NCBI GenBank assembly: GCA_013287025.1
Contig: JABDEN010000051.1
Location: 1-12,320, forward strand
Origin: Gammaproteobacteria bacterium
GTDB taxonomy: Bacteria > Pseudomonadota > Gammaproteobacteria > DSM-16500
Length of the DNA: 12,320 bases
Direction: 5' to 3'
Below are positions 7,209 to 12,320 of this stretch, piece by piece (position 1 is the first letter of the stretch; each line of letters begins with the position of its first letter). The notes beneath the pieces are model-generated. The model made no database searches. It was not told the origin of the DNA and saw nothing but the letters and a program-made list of their open reading frames with translations. Position numbers and translations under genes: made by a program.

Positions 7209-9188
7209 ATGGAACTTAATATTTTAGAAATTATTATAAGTGTATTTTTCATTTCACTTTTTGTGACGGTCATTTTTCGTAAACTAAAACTCTCCATTAT
7301 TTTAGGTTATTTAATTGTAGGCGCGGTATTAGGTCCGCATGCCTTAGGCGTCATGCATAACTCAGATTATGCAAAACATCTCGCCGAATTCGGCATTGTC
7401 TTTCTCATGTTTACGGTAGGACTTGAATTTTCATTATCTAAATTATTCGCCTTGCGCTATGCCGTATTTGCGATGGGCGGTTTGCAAGTGATTTTCACCA
7501 TCATTTTTACGACGGGTGGCGGCATTCTACTGGGCATGTCAATTTGGCAAGCACTGGTTGTCGGTAGCATTGTTTCAATGTCATCGACTGCCATTGTCGT
7601 GAAACAACTCAATGATCAATTTGAATTGCAATCCCAGCATGGATTAAACGCGATTGGCGTGCTGTTATTTCAAGATCTCGCGGTGATACCTATTATTATT
7701 TTAATTGCAGGATTATCGAGCGGGCCCGAACAAAGTTTAAGTATGATTTTATTATGGGCTGTCATCAAAGGGATTTTTGCGATATTTATCATTTTTCTCA
7801 TTGGAAGATTATTATTACGCCCACTTTTCCGTCAAATTTCGAAAACGCGCGATATTGAATTATTTACTTTAACGGTATTATTAGTCACGTTAACGGGCGC
7901 TTGGCTCACTAATTTATTTGGGCTTTCTTACGCATTGGGGGCATTTCTCGCGGGCCTCATGTTAGCCGAGACGGAATTTCGTCACCAAATTGAAGTAGAA
8001 ATTCGCCCCTTTAGAGATATTTTATTGGGGTTGTTTTTTATAACGATCGGCATGTTAACTAATGTCACAACCTGGTTAGATACGTGGTTTTGGATTTTAT
8101 TATTAGCCTCTGCGCTTATCATTGGCAAATTGTTATTGGTCATGGTCATTGGACGATTATTGGGAAATAACACACCGACTTCCTTAAGAACGGGTATCGT
8201 GCTGGCGCAAGGTGGAGAATTTGGTTTTGCGATTTTGACACTGGCTTTAAATGATGGAATATTACCGGATGATTATGGACAAGTCGTTCTCGCCGCATTA
8301 TTAATCAGTATTGCCTTATCCCCTATTCTCATCCGATTTAATCAACAAATCGCACAATTATTTTTTAAAAAAACCGTGAAGATGAACGAACAAAAAACCT
8401 TAGAAAAAATTTCATCTCGCGCCAAAAAAATAAAAAAACACGTCATTCTTTGTGGATATGGACGTGTGGGGCAACATGTGGCGCGATTGTTAGATAATGT
8501 GAATTTCCCCTATCTCGGTCTTGATCTCGACCCTGAGCTTATTCGTTTTGCAAGCCTCGCGGGTGATAATGTTATTTATGGTGACCCGACACATCCCGGG
8601 ATCCTAAAGGCGGCCGGATTAGATAATGCTAGTGTGCTTGTGATTAGTTTTAATGATTTGCGCGCCTCGATCCAAATACTCAATTTAGTGAGAGAAACAC
8701 ATCCCAAATTACCTATTATCATTCGATGTCGAGACGAATTTGAATTAAAACAATTAAAAAAATATGGTGGCACACATATTATCGCGGAATTATTTGAAGC
8801 AAGCTTAACGTTATCTCATCATTTATTAAATATTTTAAATATTCCCACCGAAAAAATTGCGGAATTGATTCATGAAGTGCGTAGCAAAGATTATGATATG
8901 TTACAAAAAGTTTTTATTGGTTCTTACAAAGAAACCATGGAAGATAATTTAAATTCTACGAATCAAGTCAAACCCATTTTAATTCTAGAAGGTGCTTTTG
9001 CGGTTAATAAAAAGATTAAAGATTTACAATTAAAAAATTTCCAAGTAGAAATTATTTCAATTCGTCGTGGTGAAAAGAAATTCCTAAAACCTGAAAATAA
9101 CACGATGCTGAAAGCATTTGATATTGTTATTTTATACGGTTCTGCTTTGCATTTGGAAGAGGCGGAAGGGTATTTGTTAAAAGGTTAA
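7209..9188 (+). CDS. CPA2-family K+/H+ antiporter with RCK domains (KefB/YbaL-like)
   Basis: A 659-residue monovalent cation:proton antiporter. The membrane domain (about 5-380) has 12-13 segments, with GYLIVGAVLGPHALG (33-47), LMFTVGLEFS (66-75), the ion-site motif LLFQDLAVIP (152-161; D156), YALGAFLAGLMLAETEFRHQ (241-260) and AQGGEFGF (333-340), all typical of CPA2. An RCK N-domain (TrkA-N) begins at about 409: HVILCGYGRVGQHVA with GYGRVG (416-421) for nucleotide binding, the acidic end of strand 2 (LDLDPE, 438-443) and GDP (458-460). A C-terminal RCK_C/TrkA-C domain spans about 587-659 and is intact. Such systems export K+ (or exchange Na+) against H+ and are gated through the RCK part. 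The glutathione regulation of E. coli KefB/C cannot be assigned here. The start has GAGG at 7201-7204, 4 nt upstream. No KefF/KefG-type partner is adjacent. Confidence 0.95.
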   Translation: MELNILEIIISVFFISLFVTVIFRKLKLSIILGYLIVGAVLGPHALGVMHNSDYAKHLAEFGIVFLMFTVGLEFSLSKLFALRYAVFAMGGLQVIFTIIFTTGGGILLGMSIWQALVVGSIVSMSSTAIVVKQLNDQFELQSQHGLNAIGVLLFQDLAVIPIIILIAGLSSGPEQSLSMILLWAVIKGIFAIFIIFLIGRLLLRPLFRQISKTRDIELFTLTVLLVTLTGAWLTNLFGLSYALGAFLAGLMLAETEFRHQIEVEIRPFRDILLGLFFITIGMLTNVTTWLDTWFWILLLASALIIGKLLLVMVIGRLLGNNTPTSLRTGIVLAQGGEFGFAILTLALNDGILPDDYGQVVLAALLISIALSPILIRFNQQIAQLFFKKTVKMNEQKTLEKISSRAKKIKKHVILCGYGRVGQHVARLLDNVNFPYLGLDLDPELIRFASLAGDNVIYGDPTHPGILKAAGLDNASVLVISFNDLRASIQILNLVRETHPKLPIIIRCRDEFELKQLKKYGGTHIIAELFEASLTLSHHLLNILNIPTEKIAELIHEVRSKDYDMLQKVFIGSYKETMEDNLNSTNQVKPILILEGAFAVNKKIKDLQLKNFQVEIISIRRGEKKFLKPENNTMLKAFDIVILYGSALHLEEAEGYLLKG

Positions 9189-9207
9189 CTGGAAGCTTTT
9201 GTGTAGG

Positions 9208-9291
9208 GTCATCCTGAACGAAGTGAAGGATCAGTTTACTCCCATAATATGGTGAGGAATTAAACCGATCCTTCACTTCGCTCAGGATGAC
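9208..9291. repeat. Palindromic repeat of the GTCATCCTGAxCGAAGTGAAGGATC type
   Basis: The arms 9208-9238 and 9261-9291 are complementary at 29 of 31 positions, with a 22-nt centre that contains a further small palindrome (CCATA A TATGG). It lies 19 nt after the antiporter stop and can act as a terminator stem. The sequence type is familiar as a high-copy intergenic repeat in several unrelated bacterial genomes. The minus-strand 63-codon frame across it is spurious. Confidence 0.8.
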
Positions 9292-9305
9292 AAAATGACT
9301 AGCCC

Positions 9306-9334
9306 TTCGCAATAACACAAAATTATTATATGAT
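9306..9334 (+). promoter_or_regulatory. Likely promoter of the duplicated helical-repeat gene
   Basis: TTCGCA (9306-9311; 4 of 6), a 17-nt spacer and TATGAT (9329-9334; 5 of 6). The start near 9341 gives a leader of about 28 nt carrying AAAAGGA at 9356-9362. This argues for translation from 9369 and against the ATG at 9330, which lies within the -10 box. Confidence 0.5.
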
Positions 9335-9368
9335 CCCCTCGGAATTAAATTTTATAAAAGGACGTATT

Positions 9369-10832
9369 ATGTTAGCAAATTTATTCAGAGCTTTATCTTG
9401 GCACAGTGATCCTCAAGTTTTTTTTGGAAGCTCCTATCAAGCAACTTCATGTGGTGGCATTAGTATCGAGACAGAAAAAAATAATTCAAGAGCCAAAATC
9501 ACTCTTACTAATCAACAACAGGATAAAAAAATCTTAAAAGCAATGGTTTTTCATCTTGATAACTTAAAAAAATCAGCCATTTATCAATCATCGATCGCGG
9601 ATATTAAATCTGAAAAACTCGTCAATACATGGACCACGCGACGAAATGGTAATTATCTTTTTAAAGTTTCGAGCGATAAACAAATGGCTTTTTCATTACT
9701 TTCGGATGATGCCGATAATGATTTAGCGAGATTAACTTCCATTCGTTTCGGTGCAATCATTGATTATTTTAAAGAAATTTACTTCTGCTCATATTTACAA
9801 AACAAACTCAATTTATCGATAGATCAATTACGTACTATTCCCGGCATGGATGAAACGCATATCAATTTACTATTAGAAAATTATCTCATGCTTGAAAATT
9901 TAATCGAACTTGGTTTTACGATTCAGCAATTGGGTACGATGTCTCTCAAACATATTCAATTACTCCTTGATCATTACCTATCACTAGTTTCTTTATTCAC
10001 GCATCACGTTACACCTGAACAAATTTCACAAATAAATTATGATAAATTAAAGTATTTTTTTAATAATTCTCTTTATATTAATGATGCATTAAAATTCGTG
10101 ACAATCGAACAAATACTTGGGTTAAACTCCCAACCAAAACCTTTATCCGAAATGAAAGAGGAAAAATCAACTGAAAGAATGATAGGACATTTCGGTTCAT
10201 CCCAAGGTCAATTCGGTGACTATATCACCTCTACAGAATTTTCCACGAATAAAGCCGAGGTCAAAATAACGCATTTAAAAAACACTGGCACCTTTCAAGC
10301 AATGGGCGTGACTTTAACTGAGGAATCTAAACAAACTTTTGAAAAATTAACGCAGGAAAACCCACCCGTAAAACTCATTCATCAGTGGTATGTCATTAAA
10401 AATAATAATGATCAGATATTATATTGTCCTGAATTAAGAAATCTCACCGTAGAAACTCGTGGATTAGAAGTGCCAAAAGATATCCTAGAACTAGCCATGT
10501 GTGAGTTTCAATTTTATAAAGAAAAAAGATTTATTGAGTTTTTATCAACTAAAGGTTGCTCCATCGATCGTTTTCACACTCTCCCAGGAATGACAGATAC
10601 TAAACTCAAATTATTATTTGCAAATAAATATGCCATGGAACAATTGATGGGGTTTGGTATAAAAGTAGAAGAATTCGCAAATATTGATGAGCCACGTTTA
10701 AGACATGCATTAAAACATTCCCGTGAAATGGAAAGTGCCTTAAAATTTGTATCTATTCATGACATATTAAATGCGAAAGTAGCAATGGAAGTCGAAGAGG
10801 AAAAAAGTATTCGGCGAGCTCCCGGCAGATAA
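9369..10832 (+). CDS. Orphan internally duplicated helical-repeat protein (487 aa)
   Basis: The start at 9369 is preceded by AAAAGGA with 6-nt spacing; the upstream in-frame ATG at 9330 has no ribosome site. No known family is recognised. Numbering from the 9330 ATG, the protein is two copies of one module: about 31-264 and 287-481. Each copy opens with FGSS, a beta-rich part with a KIT and an AM-x3-L segment, then a helical part. The helical part is made of units starting [ST]-I-x-x-[LF], spaced 34, 31 and 30 residues in copy 1 (S163, T197, T228, T258) and 34 and 30 in copy 2 (S411, K445, S475). The first unit of each copy carries a PGM (171-173, 420-422), and both end in ALKFV-[TS]-I-x-x-IL. 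The Lys/Glu linker is 270-284. The C-terminus has an acidic patch, EVEEEK (487-492), and a basic end. No signal peptide or membrane helix. Function is unknown; a scaffold or secreted effector is conceivable. It is convergent with the histidine kinase. Confidence 0.85.
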   Translation: MLANLFRALSWHSDPQVFFGSSYQATSCGGISIETEKNNSRAKITLTNQQQDKKILKAMVFHLDNLKKSAIYQSSIADIKSEKLVNTWTTRRNGNYLFKVSSDKQMAFSLLSDDADNDLARLTSIRFGAIIDYFKEIYFCSYLQNKLNLSIDQLRTIPGMDETHINLLLENYLMLENLIELGFTIQQLGTMSLKHIQLLLDHYLSLVSLFTHHVTPEQISQINYDKLKYFFNNSLYINDALKFVTIEQILGLNSQPKPLSEMKEEKSTERMIGHFGSSQGQFGDYITSTEFSTNKAEVKITHLKNTGTFQAMGVTLTEESKQTFEKLTQENPPVKLIHQWYVIKNNNDQILYCPELRNLTVETRGLEVPKDILELAMCEFQFYKEKRFIEFLSTKGCSIDRFHTLPGMTDTKLKLLFANKYAMEQLMGFGIKVEEFANIDEPRLRHALKHSREMESALKFVSIHDILNAKVAMEVEEEKSIRRAPGR

Positions 10833-10841
10833 CACTATCAC

Positions 10842-10992
10842 TCGCCCCCCATAGGTCTCTACACAACCGTCGTCCCGCGGCTTGTCCGCGGGATCCAGAG
10901 CGGCATTGCAGGCTTTCTGGATCCCGCGGACAAGCCGCGGGACGACGAGTTCTTTGACTTGTGTAGAGACCTATGTTTGTTAAAGGGGGCGA
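10842..10992. repeat. Nested palindromic repeat between convergent genes
   Basis: The inner element is a perfect 32-bp inverted pair, 10868-10899 with 10916-10947 (CGTCGTCCCGCGGCTTGTCC...; loop of 16 nt). Around it lies a second pair: perfect 16 bp ATAGGTCTCTACACAA (10851-10866) with 10959-10974, extended outward by TCGCCCCC (10842-10849) with GGGGGCGA (10985-10992). On the left the arms abut; on the right an 11-nt spacer separates them. The GC-rich inner part contrasts with the AT-rich surroundings. It lies 10 nt after one stop codon and 23 nt from the other, so it probably terminates transcription from both sides. The inner type (CGTCCCGCGG...) recurs as high-copy repeats in several genomes. 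Confidence 0.85.
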
Positions 10993-11014
10993 ATTTATGC
11001 ATATAAGTTGAATT

Positions 11015-11479
11015 TTACTTAGGATACTCCAACGGCATTTCCAAAGTGAACGTGGCGCCCTGATTCAATCCATCGCTTTTCACGGAAAGTGAGCCACCTA
11101 ACTCTTTTGCCGCCAACGATGAGGCATGTAAACCAAATCCATGTCCTTCTTTTTTGGTGGTAAATCCATAGGAAAAAATTTTCGTGACTCTATCTTCTGG
11201 AATACCAACACCATTATCAAAAATATCTACAAAAAAGTGTTGTTCGTTATTTTTAATTTCTATCTTAATTTTTTTGGCGTGTTGGGTGGATTCTTGCAAT
11301 GAATCTTTGGCATTCTTAATTATATTCACTAATATTTGTAAAAATTTAGTTGCATCAATCAGCACTGGTTTTTTAAATGCATAATTTTTAATAACAATAA
11401 TGTCAGGATGATTTGTTTCAATCCCTGTCATCGTTAATGCTTCATCCACCAATTTATCAATTTCTGTTATTTGCGTCAC
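11015..11479 (-). CDS. HATPase_c domain half of the split histidine kinase
   Basis: This frame opens with a GTG at 11479 and encodes 154 residues. It has the complete ATP-binding kinase core: N-box NIIKNAKDSL (52-61), G1 DNGVGIPED (88-96), F-box FSYGFTTKK (102-110), G2 GHGFGL (112-117) and the final GATFTLEMP strand (141-149). No Shine-Dalgarno precedes the GTG and it has no phosphoacceptor histidine, so it is unlikely to be a gene in its own right. It overlaps the upstream frame by 23 nt; translational re-initiation is possible but less likely than a frameshift. Confidence 0.7.
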   Translation of the reverse strand: MTQITEIDKLVDEALTMTGIETNHPDIIVIKNYAFKKPVLIDATKFLQILVNIIKNAKDSLQESTQHAKKIKIEIKNNEQHFFVDIFDNGVGIPEDRVTKIFSYGFTTKKEGHGFGLHASSLAAKELGGSLSVKSDGLNQGATFTLEMPLEYPK

Positions 11480-12320
11480 ATTTTTTTGATTTTTTACTTA
11501 AATTTTGCTGCATAGCTACAACACTTTTTATATGTGCTATATTTTTTAAAAGTAATGACGTTTCATTCGTTAAAAAGTCTCGCTCGCTATCGATATATTT
11601 TGATAATTGACTAATATAATCTGGTAACATTTTACCTCGTGGATCTTCCGAAAGAAATTGTGCTAAATTATTTTTATTTTCAGTCATTAACTTATTTAAT
11701 TCAGAAAATTCCGAAAGTTTTGACTTACGAATTCTTTCTTCAATCATCATCGCAGATACATTCACACTATTTAATACGTTACCCACGTTATGCAATACAC
11801 TTGTTGCAACTTCTGCCATCCCCGCTTGGCGGGCGGTTGCTAGTAATTGTTGATTTTGAGATTCCTTATGCGTTGATACTAAAACCGCAATTCCTAATAA
11901 GAAAAAAGTCACTCCTGCAATATTTACGGCTAAAAGATTGGGGTTAATCGATACGAGAGTGACGATGGGATTACTTTTATAGGTAAAAACAGCTGCATAC
12001 ATTCCGGTATAATGCATACCACAAATGGCAGCCCCCATGATAAATGCGCTAACAAATTTTAAACGAAAGCGAACCCTTTCAGGCACTTTAGTACTTTTAA
12101 TAGCAAGCCACAATGCAGCTTCCGATGCCAAAATAGCGATAACAATTGATAATGCAAATATTCCGGGTAAATATCGAATATTCATGATATCAGTCATGGC
12201 ATTCATACCCATATAATGCATTGTAGCTATGGCAATCCCTAAGATAATGCCACCAAAAATAAATTGTGAGAGTTTAATAGTTTTTGATTTTAAAAGTAAT
12301 AAAGCAAAAGCTGATGCTAA
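11457..12320 (-). CDS. MHYT sensor and His-helix half of the split histidine kinase, partial
   Basis: 288 codons are visible, with no stop up to the window edge. Membrane helices carry two MHYT-type motifs, ATMHYMGMNAM (first ATG at 12221) and ICGMHYTGM (MHYT at 12006-12017). The family normally has more copies, so at least part of the domain lies beyond 12320. MHYT domains are proposed to sense O2, CO or NO through bound metal; this is family knowledge, not shown here. After the last membrane helix (FFLLGIAVLV) comes the phosphoacceptor region LHNVGNVLNSVN, with the likely His codon at 11790-11792, then a coiled-coil helix to MQQNLSKK. It ends with an out-of-frame tail of six residues (CDANNRN region). 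The ATG at 12221 is internal, not the true start. Confidence 0.75.
   Translation of the reverse strand, partial: LASAFALLLLKSKTIKLSQFIFGGIILGIAIATMHYMGMNAMTDIMNIRYLPGIFALSIVIAILASEAALWLAIKSTKVPERVRFRLKFVSAFIMGAAICGMHYTGMYAAVFTYKSNPIVTLVSINPNLLAVNIAGVTFFLLGIAVLVSTHKESQNQQLLATARQAGMAEVATSVLHNVGNVLNSVNVSAMMIEERIRKSKLSEFSELNKLMTENKNNLAQFLSEDPRGKMLPDYISQLSKYIDSERDFLTNETSLLLKNIAHIKSVVAMQQNLSKKSKKCDANNRN

Larger units (their letters stand above)
11015..12320 (-). pseudogene. MHYT-domain sensor histidine kinase, frameshifted, 5' end outside window
   Basis: Two overlapping minus-strand frames together encode one recognisable kinase: MHYT membrane sensor, a His-containing dimerisation helix, then HATPase_c. 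The upstream frame is open from the window edge (12320) to 11457; the downstream frame runs from 11479 to 11015. The break is in the A-run at 11481-11487 (seven A on the minus strand). With six A the frame would read on as ...SKKSKNVTQITEIDKLVDEAL, the expected linker into the ATPase domain; eight A would give a stop. All catalytic motifs are intact on both sides, so the frameshift is recent, a sequencing error, or tolerated through slippage on the A-run. The two pieces are also listed separately. Confidence 0.75.

Noticed and set aside
9127..9318. 63-codon minus frame
   Set aside because: Translation of the palindromic repeat and the antisense of the antiporter end; a common spurious product of this repeat type.
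9330..9368. Upstream ATG as the start of the duplicated protein
   Set aside because: No ribosome site and it overlaps the -10 box; AAAAGGA supports 9369.
9855..10800. TALE-like DNA-binding array
   Set aside because: Unit spacing varies (30-34), there are few units and no consistent base-specifying pair; only a loose resemblance, so not called.

Overview
The window looks like chromosomal DNA of an AT-rich gammaproteobacterium, plausibly Legionellales or a related host-associated lineage. This is inferred from gene content, not proven. Housekeeping genes (acyl-CoA thioesterase, serC, a MarC-family gene, a CPA2 antiporter) alternate with large orphan proteins. One of those is a collagen-like Gly-rich protein and one is an internally duplicated helical-repeat protein. 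Most 3' gaps hold long palindromic repeats. No tRNA, rRNA, transposase or CRISPR array was seen, and no gene-free stretch exceeds 300 bases.

Layout. Positions 1-1505 (minus) hold the N-terminal 501 residues of a collagen-like protein with Ig-like domains; its C-terminus lies outside the window. A 105-bp divergent gap holds two back-to-back sigma70-type promoters with abutting -35 boxes. Then come, on plus, a hot-dog acyl-CoA thioesterase (1611-2075), a VAO/aldonolactone-oxidase-like flavoprotein (2127-3812) and an orphan 388-residue protein (3935-5101). A composite palindromic repeat (5085-5248) separates the orphan from convergent serC (5258-6346, minus). Divergent from serC are a MarC-family membrane protein (6413-7042), a 120-bp hairpin element, a CPA2 K+/H+ antiporter with RCK domains (7209-9188), another palindromic repeat (9208-9291) and the duplicated helical-repeat protein (9369-10832). 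A nested palindrome (10842-10992) separates that gene from a convergent MHYT-domain sensor histidine kinase (11015 to beyond 12320, minus). The kinase is split by a frameshift in an A7 run.

The genes do not form one pathway. SerC is serine/PLP biosynthesis, the antiporter and MarC protein are envelope functions, and the thioesterase and flavoprotein may be co-transcribed. The most unusual points are the collagen-like protein without a signal peptide, the duplicated protein built on 30-34-residue helical units, the repeat-in-repeat structure that supplies the last codons of the orphan gene, the probable leaderless start of the thioesterase, and the homopolymer frameshift that separates the sensor half of the kinase from its ATPase half.
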